Source: Christiangramia flava JLT2011
Lineage (GTDB): Bacteria > Bacteroidota > Bacteroidia > Flavobacteriales > Flavobacteriaceae
Assembly: GCF_001951155.1 (NCBI RefSeq)
Contig: NZ_CP016359.1
Location: 3,496,001 to 3,560,000, forward strand
Reading direction: 5' to 3'
DNA: 64,000 bases
The position numbers and the translations under genes were made by a program. Each line of letters starts with the position of its first letter. The first letter of the stretch is position 1. Positions 49,234-58,010 of the stretch are shown in pieces. Under the pieces are notes generated by a model. It made no database searches and was not told the DNA's origin. It worked only from the letters and a program-made list of their open reading frames with translations.

Positions 49234-49649
49234 AAGAACAAAAAATAGCCTTAACGGTCGATTGTGTGATATTCTGTAAAGTAGAAAATCAGTTCAAAGT
49301 ATTGCTGGTGCAGCGAAAGAACGATCCTTTCAAAGATCAGTGGGCTTTGCCGGGCGGTTTTGTAGATGAAGGGGAAGACCTGGAAGCTGCAGCCCGCCGG
49401 GAATTGAAAGAAGAAACCGGGATCGAAGTGCCTCATATTGAACAGGTGCAGGCTTTCGGTAAGCCAAATCGTGACCCAAGAGGGCATACGGTGTCGATCG
49501 CTTTTCTAAGCAGGATCTACTGCGAGGAAGAGCTGCAACCAGCAGATGACGCCAAAGACGCTCGCTGGTTTGAGATTGAAAAAGTGATCGATATGAATCT
49601 GGCTTTTGATCATGATGAGATCATCAACGTAGCCCAACAATTCCTGTAA
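49230..49649 (+). CDS. NUDIX hydrolase
   Basis: The 139-residue protein has a complete NUDIX box beginning GGFVDEGEDLEAAARRELKE and continuing ETGI, with the metal-binding REL-KEE core. The start TVDCVIFCKVENQFKVLLVQRK and the GRDPRGHTV-like segment (NRDPRGHTVSIAFL) resemble ADP-ribose or nucleoside-diphosphate-sugar hydrolases related to the NrtR N-terminal domain, but the HTH of NrtR is absent. Substrate unknown. It overlaps the DUF72 gene by 4 nt. Confidence 0.93.
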   Translation: MKEQKIALTVDCVIFCKVENQFKVLLVQRKNDPFKDQWALPGGFVDEGEDLEAAARRELKEETGIEVPHIEQVQAFGKPNRDPRGHTVSIAFLSRIYCEEELQPADDAKDARWFEIEKVIDMNLAFDHDEIINVAQQFL

Positions 49650-49716
49650 TACAAATTTTCTATATCAGCATTGCTCATTCATCTTGAAAACTGAATAATT
49701 TCAGCAGTTTTCAACA

Positions 49717-49724
49717 TAAATTTG
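49717..49724 (+). promoter_or_regulatory. Bacteroidota -7 element for the thioesterase gene
   Basis: TAAATTTG matches TAnnTTTG exactly and lies 9 nt before the ATG at 49734, implying a nearly leaderless transcript or a chance match. Confidence 0.4.
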
Positions 49725-49733
49725 AAATAAAAA

Positions 49734-50120
49734 ATGAGATTTCACACCCGAAAATGGATCAAACCACAGGATCTTAATCCCAACAGAACACTTTTTGGAG
49801 GTCGCCTTTTAGAATGGATTGATGAAGAATGTGCTCTTTACAGTATCGTTCAGCTGGAAAACTCCAAATGCGTCACCAAATATATGAGTGAGATCGATTT
49901 CAAAAGTTCCGCTCATGAAGGCGATATTGTGGAAATTGGTATCGAAGTAGTCAAATTTGGAACAGCTTCCTTAACGCTGAAATGTGAAGTGAGAAATAAA
50001 ATGACGCGGGAAAGTATAATTACCATCGATAAGATCGTAATGGTGAGCCTCGATGCACATGGCAAACCCAAGCCTCACGGCAAAACCGAAGTGGAATTTG
50101 TTAAAGATCGCCTGAAGTAA
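49734..50120 (+). CDS. acyl-CoA thioesterase, hotdog fold (YciA-like)
   Basis: The 128-residue protein is a single hotdog domain. The family block NPNRTLFGGRLLEWIDEECA holds the catalytic Asp/Glu region around the long helix, followed by YMSEIDFKSSAHEGDIVEIG and a final strand FVKDRLK. It hydrolyses acyl-CoA to free acid and CoA; chain-length preference cannot be read. It is a separate gene after the NUDIX gene; the stop directly abuts the stop of the convergent EEP gene. Confidence 0.9.
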   Translation: MRFHTRKWIKPQDLNPNRTLFGGRLLEWIDEECALYSIVQLENSKCVTKYMSEIDFKSSAHEGDIVEIGIEVVKFGTASLTLKCEVRNKMTRESIITIDKIVMVSLDAHGKPKPHGKTEVEFVKDRLK

Positions 50121-51200
50121 CTAGTTGTTTTCAGGTTCCTGCTTTTCTTCGCGGATCTGTTCCCTGGCGGTTTTCAGTTGTTCTTCAGTAGCCGGTTCCG
50201 GTTTTTGTTCTTCAGCCAACTCAGGCTGCAAATATAATTTGGCGTAGAACGGAAAGTGGTCTGACCCCACATCTTCTCCGGCATGAATTTCATGTACGCG
50301 CCATTCTTCGCTTACAAAGATCTGGTCCAGAGACCAGCGCATGATGAAACTGGTAGCATCGAACGTATTGTAGAGACTTCTGCCCACGCGAACATCCAGC
50401 AATTCTCCCACATTCTTGAAAAGCGTGGTAGTTTGTGACCAGGCAACATCGTTAAAATCTCCCACAACGATCACCGGTAATTCGGAATCGCGGGTTTCCA
50501 GGGCTACTTTCATCAGCTCCGCATCCCTATCGGTTGAGGAAGGGTTTTCCTGTGGCATAGGAGGTGTGGGATGTACGGCGTGTAGCCTGAAACGTTTTCC
50601 ATTGCGCAATTCCACTTCTGTATGAATAGAAGGAATGCTGTCGTCTACAATAAATCGTTTTTCAGGATTGATCAGTTTCAATTTGGAAAACAACAACATT
50701 CCGTAAGTATTGTGAATTGGAATGTTCACGCGATAGGGAAATTCTGAAGCCAAGGCGCCCTCGATCTCGTTCAGCCAGATCCCATCGGTTTCTGTAAAAA
50801 CGACCATGTCAGGATCAATCGATTGTACTTCAGCAATAACCTTTTGATATTCCTTATTTTTCTCCAGTACATTCGAGGTAAGCAGCGTAAAACCCGAATT
50901 TTCATCTACATTTTCCGAAGGTTCTCCAACTTCTAAAGGGACCAGCGGTGTATAAGGCATAATTTTGACAAACTGGTACAGAAAACAAATCAACAGCACG
51001 CCTACAAAAGCGTAATCTCGCCAGGATTTGATCTCAAACCGCAGAAAATAGGCCGCCAGGGCTGCCAGTGTTAATAAAGTAAGCTGAATATGGGGGTAAT
51101 CGAACATTCTGATCCACCAGTAATCTGCAGCGATCAGGGGAATTAACGTAAGGATGACCGCCAGAATTCCAAAGGCGCGTAGAAATGTTTTTAAAGTCAT
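50121..51200 (-). CDS. membrane-anchored endonuclease/exonuclease/phosphatase protein
   Basis: The 359-residue protein has three N-terminal membrane helices (about 8-28, 36-54 and 62-80) and an EEP domain (about 100-325) placed outside the cytoplasm by this topology. Catalytic residues are visible: VVFTETDG, GDFNDVAWSQ and VGSDHFPFYAKL. Members cut DNA, phosphoinositides or other phosphodiesters; the substrate is unknown. A charged Glu/Pro tail (about 330-359) follows. Its ATG overlaps the stop of the upstream MscS gene (ATGA), so the two form an operon. Confidence 0.88.
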   Translation of the reverse strand: MTLKTFLRAFGILAVILTLIPLIAADYWWIRMFDYPHIQLTLLTLAALAAYFLRFEIKSWRDYAFVGVLLICFLYQFVKIMPYTPLVPLEVGEPSENVDENSGFTLLTSNVLEKNKEYQKVIAEVQSIDPDMVVFTETDGIWLNEIEGALASEFPYRVNIPIHNTYGMLLFSKLKLINPEKRFIVDDSIPSIHTEVELRNGKRFRLHAVHPTPPMPQENPSSTDRDAELMKVALETRDSELPVIVVGDFNDVAWSQTTTLFKNVGELLDVRVGRSLYNTFDATSFIMRWSLDQIFVSEEWRVHEIHAGEDVGSDHFPFYAKLYLQPELAEEQKPEPATEEQLKTAREQIREEKQEPENN

Positions 51201-52489
51201 AAAGATTGGTTGTTATTCAGCGAATCCATTAAATTCCTGATATCGTCACCGGAAGGCGATTCAAATATCTGCAGTTCAAAATATGGAATAGCCGCCAGGA
51301 TATGATCAAATATATCTGCGGAAATGTATTCAAAATTTTCCCATCTCTTATCCCTGCTAAAGCACAAAATTTCTAACGGGATTCCCTGCGCGGTTGGAGC
51401 CTGGTGGCGCACGATAATGTACATTTCTTTATGGATCGCAGAATGCTCATGCAGGTAGGAATCTATATACTTTCTGAAAACCCCGAGATTCGTCTGGTTT
51501 CTGCCATTGATAAGCAAGCTTTTGTCCACCTTGTTCTTAGCATTATATTTATCGATTTCCTCCTGGCGATGCTGAAGGTAAGGAGCAATGAGGCTTATCT
51601 TTGCCATTTTGTCCAGATCTTCACGCGTTAGGAATCGCACTGAATTTTGTTTTATATAAACCGATCTGCGGATACGTCTTCCGGGAGATTCCTGCATTCC
51701 TCTCCAGTTCTGGAAAGAATCAGCGATCAGGCTGTAGGTTGGAATGGTGGTGAAGGTATTATCCCAGTTCTGAACCCGTACGGTAGCAAGATTAATTTCC
51801 GTCACCGTCCCATCGGCACCATATTTTTCAAAAGTGATCCAGTCTCCAATTCGAACAATATCATTAACCGAAACCTGGATAGAAGCCACCAGTCCCAGGA
51901 TGGTATCTTTAAAAATCAACAGAATCACGGCAGAAGCAGCACCCAGGGAAATGGCAAAACCGAGAACACTGCGGTTGAATAATTCGGCGAAAATGAACAT
52001 AAAGCCGATCACCCAAAGAAAGATGATGATGATCTGGCTAAAACTTTCAATTGGTTTGTCATTAAAGCCTTCCCGAGTCTTCAGGTAATCCCTGGAAGTT
52101 CTGATCATACTCCTGATGATCCAAACCGCTAGAATGATCAGGTAAATGTTCAGAATTTTTTCAAATACCAGCAGCACCTTCGGAAAGTCTGAAAACAATA
52201 AAGGATATAGTTCAAAAACGATCAGCAACGGGATGATACGACCGATATATCTTGGGAAATTACTTTTGATCAGAAAATCATCAAAAGTTGTTTTGGTTTT
52301 ATTGGTAAATGCCTTAAAGGTCTCGATGATCACATTCTTGATCAGCCAGTTTACACCATATAACAACAGGGTGATCAACACCAAATTGATCAGGAGATTG
52401 AGGTACTGAGCAAGAACGGGATTCATCCCATATTCATTGAACAGGTCCTCAAAAAAGCAAATAAGGTCTTTGAGCCATTCAGATTGCAT
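51197..52489 (-). CDS. MscS-family mechanosensitive channel
   Basis: The 430-residue protein has four or more N-terminal membrane helices and the MscS pore/beta region: LGFAISLGAASAVILLIFKD, then VNDIVRIGDWITFEKYGADG, VTEINLATVRVQNWDNTF and TIPTYSLIADSFQNW. The C-terminal cytosolic region is longer than E. coli MscS (286 residues) and resembles YbdG-type channels, with SYLHEHSAIHKEMYIIVRHQ. It should relieve or adjust turgor on osmotic change. It is followed by a coupled EEP gene and preceded by a DUF3817 gene 3 nt upstream. Confidence 0.92.
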   Translation of the reverse strand: MQSEWLKDLICFFEDLFNEYGMNPVLAQYLNLLINLVLITLLLYGVNWLIKNVIIETFKAFTNKTKTTFDDFLIKSNFPRYIGRIIPLLIVFELYPLLFSDFPKVLLVFEKILNIYLIILAVWIIRSMIRTSRDYLKTREGFNDKPIESFSQIIIIFLWVIGFMFIFAELFNRSVLGFAISLGAASAVILLIFKDTILGLVASIQVSVNDIVRIGDWITFEKYGADGTVTEINLATVRVQNWDNTFTTIPTYSLIADSFQNWRGMQESPGRRIRRSVYIKQNSVRFLTREDLDKMAKISLIAPYLQHRQEEIDKYNAKNKVDKSLLINGRNQTNLGVFRKYIDSYLHEHSAIHKEMYIIVRHQAPTAQGIPLEILCFSRDKRWENFEYISADIFDHILAAIPYFELQIFESPSGDDIRNLMDSLNNNQSL

Positions 52490-52492
52490 TCT

Positions 52493-52777
52493 CTAAAGGT
52501 ATTTCTTTTCCACGTAAAATGGGCCAAATGGCACCAGGGAACAGGCCATTATGATCGCGGCGGTAGAAGTTTTCCAACCCATAGGCCTAATTAGCAGTAA
52601 ACTGAACAGTATATATGCGATGAACAAAATCCCGTGTGCCATACCTACGTGACGTACCATATCGGGCATATCAAAAAGATATTTCAATGGCATGGCTATT
52701 CCGAGGAGGAGCAGGAATGAGATCCCTTCCAGGATGCTTACCCATTTAAAGAGTGTGAGTTGACGGTTAAGTTCCAT
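52493..52777 (-). CDS. DUF3817 small membrane protein
   Basis: The 94-residue protein has three membrane helices and the DUF3817 hallmarks LTLFKWVSILEGISFLLLLG, AMPLKYLFDMP, HVGMAHGILFIAYIL and GPFYVEKKYL at the C-terminus. The role is unknown; related domains occur fused to transporters. I start at ATG 52777 (MELNRQLT), not the TTG at 52798. It lies 3 nt upstream of the MscS gene and probably begins that transcript. Confidence 0.87.
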   Translation of the reverse strand: MELNRQLTLFKWVSILEGISFLLLLGIAMPLKYLFDMPDMVRHVGMAHGILFIAYILFSLLLIRPMGWKTSTAAIIMACSLVPFGPFYVEKKYL

Positions 52778-52910
52778 AATCTTTGATTGAGGAAGCAAAG
52801 ATACTTTATAAAGCGCAGAAAACCATTTTCAAACAATGCAGTTTATTATTCGAAATCAGGCTGGTGGACTAAGTTGATTTTCTTAATTTGCTTGGCTGAA
52901 ACTAAGATTT

Positions 52911-53957
52911 ATGAAAAATAAAAAAGTACTGGTAACTGGCGGACTCGGATTCATTGGGTCGCATACCGTCGTCGCGCTTCAGCAGCAAGGCGTGGAAGTG
53001 GTGATCATTGATAATCTTTCAAATTCTTCGATTGATGTTCTTGGTGGAATTACCGAGATCACCGGGCAAACTCCGGAATTTGAAAATATCGATCTTCGAG
53101 ATAAATCGGCTGTTAAGATTTTTTTTGAAAAATATCCGGAAATAGACAGCGTAATTCATTTTGCGGCATCCAAAGCCGTAGGGGAAAGCGTTGAAAAACC
53201 TTTACTCTATTACGAAAACAATATTTCCAGCCTCATTTATTTGTTGCAGGAATTGCAGAAAAAGGAACATTCCCACTTCATTTTCAGTTCTTCCTGTACC
53301 GTTTATGGTCAGGCAGATGAACTGCCAATAACCGAGAATGCACCCGTAAAAAAGGCCGAATCTCCATACGGTAACACCAAGCAGATAGGAGAGGAGATCA
53401 TTCAGGATACCTGTAAAGTCAATTCAAACATGAAAGCAATATCCTTGCGCTATTTCAATCCAATTGGAGCCCATGCGTCCGCAGAAATTGGAGAATTACC
53501 GCTTGGAACTCCGCAAAACCTGGTACCATTCATTACGCAAACGGCCATCGGAAAAAGGGAGAAATTATCGGTTTTTGGAAATGATTATCCTACTGAAGAC
53601 GGAACTGCCATAAGAGATTACATTCACGTGGTAGACATTGCGGAAGCGCATGTTACGGCTCTACAAAGATTGATGAACGGAAAAGAAAAGTCAAATTACG
53701 AAGTTTTTAATCTTGGAACCGGGAAAGGAAATTCTGTTTTGGAAGTGATTCAGTCTTTCGAGAAAAGCACCGGGGAGAAACTTCCTTATGAAATCTCTCC
53801 TAGAAGACATGGAGATGTGACCGCCGCCTACGCAGATACAGAAAAGGCCAATAAGGAACTGGGCTGGAAAGCCAGCCGATCCTTGGATGAAGCCTTGAAA
53901 AGTGCCTGGGTCTGGCAGAAAGTAGTTCAGAAAAAAGAAAGAGAAGAAGAACAATAA
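52911..53957 (+). CDS. galE: UDP-glucose 4-epimerase
   Basis: The 348-residue extended SDR interconverts UDP-glucose and UDP-galactose. The NAD-binding turn GGLGFIGSHTVV, the catalytic SSSCTVYGQ with Ser and the Tyr-Lys pair in ESPYGNTKQIGEE are intact, followed by LRYFNPIGAH and GTAIRDYIHVVDIAEAH, which is the GalE signature. The tail carries a basic/acidic KKEREEEQ end. It supplies UDP-galactose for surface polysaccharides or galactose use. It is a single gene closed by a strong terminator. Confidence 0.95.
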   Translation: MKNKKVLVTGGLGFIGSHTVVALQQQGVEVVIIDNLSNSSIDVLGGITEITGQTPEFENIDLRDKSAVKIFFEKYPEIDSVIHFAASKAVGESVEKPLLYYENNISSLIYLLQELQKKEHSHFIFSSSCTVYGQADELPITENAPVKKAESPYGNTKQIGEEIIQDTCKVNSNMKAISLRYFNPIGAHASAEIGELPLGTPQNLVPFITQTAIGKREKLSVFGNDYPTEDGTAIRDYIHVVDIAEAHVTALQRLMNGKEKSNYEVFNLGTGKGNSVLEVIQSFEKSTGEKLPYEISPRRHGDVTAAYADTEKANKELGWKASRSLDEALKSAWVWQKVVQKKEREEEQ

Positions 53958-53985
53958 AAAAAGCCTGCAAATGCAGGCTTTTTGT
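53957..53985. terminator. bidirectional intrinsic terminator after galE
   Basis: Arms AAGCCTGCA and TGCAGGCTT (9 bp, 2-nt loop, extendable by flanking A/T) are followed by five T on the plus strand and T-rich sequence on the minus strand. It serves galE and the convergent YqaE-like gene. Confidence 0.85.
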
Positions 53986-54144
53986 TTATCTCGTTCCATT
54001 TACCAGAAAGGCATGAATCACTCCTGGCAACCAGCCCAGGATCGTGAGCAAGATGCTGATGAGCAAAGTCATTCCTACACCATGTTTCATGAACACAGCC
54101 AAAGGAGGTAAAAGAATGTTGAGGATAATCGTTAAAATTGACAT
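53986..54144 (-). CDS. YqaE/Pmp3-family small membrane protein
   Basis: The 52-residue protein was found by reading the minus strand. It has two membrane helices: MSILTIILNILLPPLAVFM and GMTLLISILLTILGWLPG, then VIHAFLVNGTR. The LPPLAVF and LGWLPGVIHA motifs define the YqaE/Pmp3 family, linked to membrane potential, salt and cold stress. It starts at ATG 54144, 27 nt after the DUF1206 stop, and ends at the galE terminator, so it is likely the second gene of a DUF1206-yqaE transcript. Confidence 0.9.
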   Translation of the reverse strand: MSILTIILNILLPPLAVFMKHGVGMTLLISILLTILGWLPGVIHAFLVNGTR

Positions 54145-54171
54145 AGCTATTTATTTTGGTTGTTTTCTAAA

Positions 54172-54948
54172 TTAGGTTTGAAATCTTCTGTATTTCGCGG
54201 TCATAAACATGAATATTCCATATAAGACCAGGCCGGCGGCTACCAGTCCCATCAGCCAGGCGCCGTAGGCAGAATCCTGCAAAAACGAGAAGGCGTCAGC
54301 CGTCGTTTTAATATCATTGGTATTGGAGCGATAGGCAGCTCTTAAAAAAACGAATGCCATAACTCCAAAAATGACAGCCCTGGAAATAATCCCTAAATAA
54401 CCGGTGTTTTTGATCACTTTTCTTCGTTTTTCTTCGGTTATGGATTTATAATTGAACTTCTGAAGGAATTTTCCGGAAGTCGCTTTTTTAATCTGAAAAA
54501 TGCAAACACCTACCAGTGAAAGACCGATCACGGCAAAAACAAATATTCCGAAGTTCCCGGAAAGGAAACTGAAGGTTTTTCCCCCGCCACTGGAACCGGC
54601 ATTGATCAACGTAATAATGGCATAAACGGCATAGCCGAGATAAATCAATCCGCTGATAAAAAAACCGATACGCTTGATCTTCCCTTTATCGTGACTGCCA
54701 ATATTTTCAGGATCTTTGATACTTTGGTAAAAACGCCATCCAGAATAGCAAACCAGGCCAATGGCCATGAGTATCAAAATAGCATTTCCGAAGGGTTGAT
54801 CTTCCAGGAATTTAAACACTCCTTTTTGTCCGGTTTTGGTACCGCCCATATTAAAGGCGGCCATGAAAGTGAGGAGACCGGTAACCCCGTAAACAACGCC
54901 CTTAGCCACATAGCCTGCACGCGCCATTTTCTTGATCTTGGAATTCAT
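54172..54948 (-). CDS. DUF1206 membrane protein
   Basis: The 258-residue protein has six predicted membrane helices built as three related pairs; each begins with an aromatic-Gly pattern: YVAKGVVYGVTGLLTFMAAF, FFISGLIYLGYAVYAIITL and YLGIISRAVIFGVMAFVFLR. Each pair is followed by a GxxW/Y-rich segment (FGNAILILMAIGLVCYSGWR; YGAWLMGLVAAGLVLYGIFM). This triplicated architecture is the DUF1206 family, function unknown. It precedes the YqaE-like gene, suggesting a membrane-stress context. Confidence 0.9.
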   Translation of the reverse strand: MNSKIKKMARAGYVAKGVVYGVTGLLTFMAAFNMGGTKTGQKGVFKFLEDQPFGNAILILMAIGLVCYSGWRFYQSIKDPENIGSHDKGKIKRIGFFISGLIYLGYAVYAIITLINAGSSGGGKTFSFLSGNFGIFVFAVIGLSLVGVCIFQIKKATSGKFLQKFNYKSITEEKRRKVIKNTGYLGIISRAVIFGVMAFVFLRAAYRSNTNDIKTTADAFSFLQDSAYGAWLMGLVAAGLVLYGIFMFMTAKYRRFQT

Positions 54949-55045
54949 TAGTTTTAGTTTGGTTGATTAGCAAATCCAAGATAGAATTAAATGGGCTTAA
55001 AGCCTTGAACCTTAGCAAAAGTTTAGGGCTTTCCGGAAGAATTCG

Positions 55046-55663
55046 TTAAACCATTTTAAAAATTACCAGAGCGTACAAATAGAATCTGGCAAATCGTAGC
55101 AGCGCGAAGATCAGGTAACTGGAAAAGGGGAACCTGATAATACCGGCAGCGATGGAAGTGATCGCAAAAGGTATGGGTAGAAGGGCACCTACGATAATCA
55201 GGAAACCACCCCATTTTCGGGTATTGTGAATGTGTTTGGCTAGTTTTACTTCCATTAGTAAACGTACGGAAGGAATTTTGGTCACCGAAAGCCCGATCCC
55301 ATACGATATGACTCCACCGAGATAAGACATACTGGCGAGCAGCGTAAGAAACAAGAAGGGTGCTGCCGATTTTCCCGCCCAGGCGATAAATAATTCCGGC
55401 GGCACGAGACCCAGTAAAGATTCAGAAAGCAGAAAAATGGCCAGTACTTTTGCAGGCTGGTAGGTTTCAGTTATATGAACCAGCATGTCTTCGATATTCA
55501 GGAAAAAATGATCTACGGCCCAAAGCGCTCCAATAAAGATAACGATGGGCAGCACGGCTTTTTTAAGGCTGGAGCCCACAAAACCATAAAATCCTGTATA
55601 CTTATAATACTGATGTAATAACCGGATACGCGACTTCTTTTTAGATTTCGCTTTTTCTTTCAT
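55046..55663 (-). CDS. VTT/DedA-like (YqaA-type) membrane protein
   Basis: The 205-residue protein has a basic N-terminus (about 1-30) and five to six membrane helices. The VTT core is recognisable: LLSESLLGLVPPELFIAWAG, LASMSYLGGVISYGIGLSV, and ARKWGG-like TRKWGGFLIIVGALLPIPF then ITSIAAGIIRFPFSSYLIF. DedA-superfamily proteins are lipid scramblases or flippases or contribute to envelope integrity. I start at ATG 55663, as the preceding codon is TTG. It is separated by 97 nt from the DUF1206 gene downstream. Confidence 0.85.
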   Translation of the reverse strand: MKEKAKSKKKSRIRLLHQYYKYTGFYGFVGSSLKKAVLPIVIFIGALWAVDHFFLNIEDMLVHITETYQPAKVLAIFLLSESLLGLVPPELFIAWAGKSAAPFLFLTLLASMSYLGGVISYGIGLSVTKIPSVRLLMEVKLAKHIHNTRKWGGFLIIVGALLPIPFAITSIAAGIIRFPFSSYLIFALLRFARFYLYALVIFKMV

Positions 55664-55730
55664 CAATCTTTCTTTTTCGGCAATTTTCCGGAAATCTTCT
55701 GAAGCAGAGGCCGCAGTGCGTGGCAGGAAT

Positions 55731-56156
55731 TTAGTAATCCTCGCCGGCAGCTTCTTTCATCGCGCGAACATATTCGCGCAACTCAATTTCATTCACTTTA
55801 TTTGCATGATCTGCCATCAGGGAAAGCATATATTCCAGGCTTTCCTGGCCTGTGATCACTTCGGCATCTTCAGTTTCTTCCACTTCTTCACCTTCCTCTA
55901 AAGGTTCGTCATCCGGAATAGGAATATCAAAAGCGTCATTTTCTTCGATATGCTCGTAAGCAAGCCTGATGGTTTTGGCAAGCAATGGGATGTTTTCTTC
56001 AACCACCATCTTTCTTAGTTCCTTAAGATCTTCAACCAGCGTATTGGTGATGATCCCGTTGCGCATTAGATCGCGTTGTATCTTATTCAGTAACTTTTGT
56101 GCTTTGATATTTTCCAAGGTAAACGAATTTATGGTCAGGTAAAATAAATCAACCAT
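55731..56156 (-). CDS. hypothetical helical protein with acidic linker
   Basis: The 141-residue protein has a helical N-terminal part (about 15-75; IKAQKLLNKIQRDLMRNG, TLVEDLKELRKMVVEENI), an acidic linker (DEPLEEGEEVEETEDAE, about 85-102) and a final helix (VNEIELREYVRAMKEAAGED). No catalytic or membrane feature is seen and I do not recognise the family. The first 15 residues (VDLFYLTINSFT) look less constrained, so translation may begin at the TTG of LENIKAQK instead. Confidence 0.75.
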   Translation of the reverse strand: MVDLFYLTINSFTLENIKAQKLLNKIQRDLMRNGIITNTLVEDLKELRKMVVEENIPLLAKTIRLAYEHIEENDAFDIPIPDDEPLEEGEEVEETEDAEVITGQESLEYMLSLMADHANKVNEIELREYVRAMKEAAGEDY

Positions 56157-56322
56157 GCAGGCTGAATTTCCAGATCACAAAGTTAATTTTTTTGTGTTTG
56201 TATGAAAGTGTTTACTTCAGATTTATCAAGTATTTAACCTTTAAAATTAACAGAATCTTAGCCCTTTATTTTTCAGCTACTTGAATGGCTTTAGTAGCTT
56301 TATTCCTCAAAAATTGAAGTTT

Positions 56323-57033
56323 ATGAGCGATCAGAAAAAAACCGCTTTGGTAACAGGCGGAAGTAAAGGAATAGGTTTTGGTGTGGCGAAAACGCTGCTG
56401 AAAATGGGGTACAATGTGGGAATCACCAGCCGGAAATTACAAGCTGCTGAAGAGGCGGCCAGTGAACTTTCTGAATTTGGAGAGGTCCTGCCACTCGAAG
56501 CCGATGTACGTAGCTATGAGAGTCAGCAACAAGCAGTTGAAAAATTAGTGAACCAATTTGGTTCGCTGGATGTCCTGGTGGCCAATGCCGGGATTGGGAA
56601 ATTCGGTTCTATAGAAGATATGAGCCCTGATGACTGGAACACTACGATCGATACCAACCTCACCGGTGTTTTTTATAGTGTGAAGGCCAGTGTGACCGAA
56701 TTGAAAAAAACCGAAGGGTACATTATTACTATTTCCAGTCTTGCGGGAACGAATTTCTTTGCCGGGGGTGCTGCCTATAATGCTTCAAAATTCGGACTTA
56801 CCGGGTTTTCACAGGCAATAATGCTCGACCTGCGTGATAAAGGAGTAAAAGTAAGCACCATCATGCCAGGATCTGTAGCTACTTATTTCAACGGAAATGA
56901 ACCGGATGATAAAGACGCGTGGAAGATCCAGATCGAAGATATTGGGGAACTCGTGGGAGATTTGTTGAAAATGAATCCTCGTACGCTTCCAAGTAAAATT
57001 GAAGTAAGACCATCCAGGCCTCCAAAAAAATAA
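56323..57033 (+). CDS. short-chain dehydrogenase/reductase (FabG-like)
   Basis: The 236-residue classical SDR has the cofactor turn VTGGSKGIGFGVAKTL, the NAG motif in LVANAGIGKFG, the catalytic Ser in TISSLAGTNF and the Tyr-Lys pair in YNASKFGLTGF. Oxidoreductase activity with NAD(P)H is certain in type; the substrate is not readable. The open frame extends to a TTG at 56281, but ATG 56323 gives the normal N-terminus MSDQKKTALVTGG. It is separate from the second SDR downstream, with its own terminator. Confidence 0.9.
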   Translation: MSDQKKTALVTGGSKGIGFGVAKTLLKMGYNVGITSRKLQAAEEAASELSEFGEVLPLEADVRSYESQQQAVEKLVNQFGSLDVLVANAGIGKFGSIEDMSPDDWNTTIDTNLTGVFYSVKASVTELKKTEGYIITISSLAGTNFFAGGAAYNASKFGLTGFSQAIMLDLRDKGVKVSTIMPGSVATYFNGNEPDDKDAWKIQIEDIGELVGDLLKMNPRTLPSKIEVRPSRPPKK

Positions 57034-57050
57034 TTGCTAGAAAAGTGTCG

Positions 57051-57077
57051 AGCCGGTTGAAAAACCGGCTTTTTTTT
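57051..57077 (+). terminator. intrinsic terminator after the first SDR gene
   Basis: Arms AGCCGGTT and AACCGGCT (8 bp, 4-nt GAAA loop) are followed by seven T, 17 nt past the SDR stop. Confidence 0.88.
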
Positions 57078-57208
57078 ATACAATTCCTAAAAAGCTTAAC
57101 AGCCGCTCTTCATAGGGGTTAATTTCGTGCTAAAGCCTTTAATTATCATTGATTTCAGCTATCTCAATAGTATCTTCAGAAAAATTGATAACTGAAAAAA
57201 GGAAAATT

Positions 57209-57958
57209 ATGAGTATTCAAGGAAAAACTATTATCGTTACCGGAGCATCAAGCGGAATTGGTGAGGCGACTGCCATGAAACTGGCAAGCGAAGGAGCCAA
57301 TGTCATTCTCTCTGCCAGGCGAAAAGATCGATTGGAAAAATTGAAGTCAAAGATCGACGAACAGGGAAAAGGAAAGGCAATTGTTGTAGAAGCCGATGTG
57401 ACCAAAAAAGACGACTGGAAAAAGATCGTGGAGTCTGCAAAGAAAGATTTCCATTCGGTTGACGGATTGATCAATAATGCCGGTTTGATGCCGCTCTCTT
57501 ACGTTAAAAACCTACATACCGATGAATGGGAGAAAATGGTAGATGTAAATATTAAAGGCGTTATGAATGGTGTAGCCGCAGTTTTGCCCGATATGATCGA
57601 GCAAAAAGGAGGTCATATCGTCAATGTTGCCTCCAGTGCAGGAAGAAAAATATATCCAGGTGGTGCAGTGTATTGTGCAACAAAATCTGCCGTTCGCATG
57701 TTTTCCGAAGGTTTAAAAATGGAACTGGCACCTAATTATAATATCAATGTAACCTCTATTGAGCCTGGAGCGGTGGAAACAGAATTGACCGATTCCATTA
57801 CTGATGAAGAGATCAAGGAAGATTTCGTATCCACACTGCAAAATCTAACACCGCTACAAGCCGAAGATATTGCAGAATCTATTTTTTATGCGCTTAACCA
57901 ACCGGCAAGAGCCAATATTAATGATGTGTATATTATGCCAACTGCACAGGAACAATAG
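57209..57958 (+). CDS. short-chain dehydrogenase/reductase (YdfG-like)
   Basis: The 249-residue classical SDR has VTGASSGIGEATAMKLASEG, LINNAGLMPLSYV, NVASSAGRKIYPGGAVYCAT with the catalytic Ser and Tyr, and Lys in CATKSAVRMF. The LMPLS and SIEPGAVETELTDSI segments resemble YdfG-type 3-hydroxy-acid/serine dehydrogenases. It is a paralogue, not a duplicate, of the SDR upstream. I start at ATG 57209 (MSIQGKTIIVTGA) rather than the upstream codon at 57149. Confidence 0.9.
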   Translation: MSIQGKTIIVTGASSGIGEATAMKLASEGANVILSARRKDRLEKLKSKIDEQGKGKAIVVEADVTKKDDWKKIVESAKKDFHSVDGLINNAGLMPLSYVKNLHTDEWEKMVDVNIKGVMNGVAAVLPDMIEQKGGHIVNVASSAGRKIYPGGAVYCATKSAVRMFSEGLKMELAPNYNINVTSIEPGAVETELTDSITDEEIKEDFVSTLQNLTPLQAEDIAESIFYALNQPARANINDVYIMPTAQEQ

Positions 57959-57978
57959 AATTGCAATAGTTAAGTATT

Positions 57979-58007
57979 AAAAAAGCCCGTTTCAAACGGG
58001 CCTTTTT
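57979..58007. terminator. bidirectional intrinsic terminator
   Basis: The palindrome GCCCGTTT/AAACGGGC with a short central loop is flanked by A6 and T5. It lies between the convergent SDR and MDR oxidoreductase genes and fits both directions. Confidence 0.85.
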
Positions 58008-58010
58008 AGT

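Noticed and set aside
56323..57958. Tandem duplication of the two SDR genes
   Set aside because: They share only family motifs, have different C-termini and separate transcription signals, so a recent duplication is not supported.
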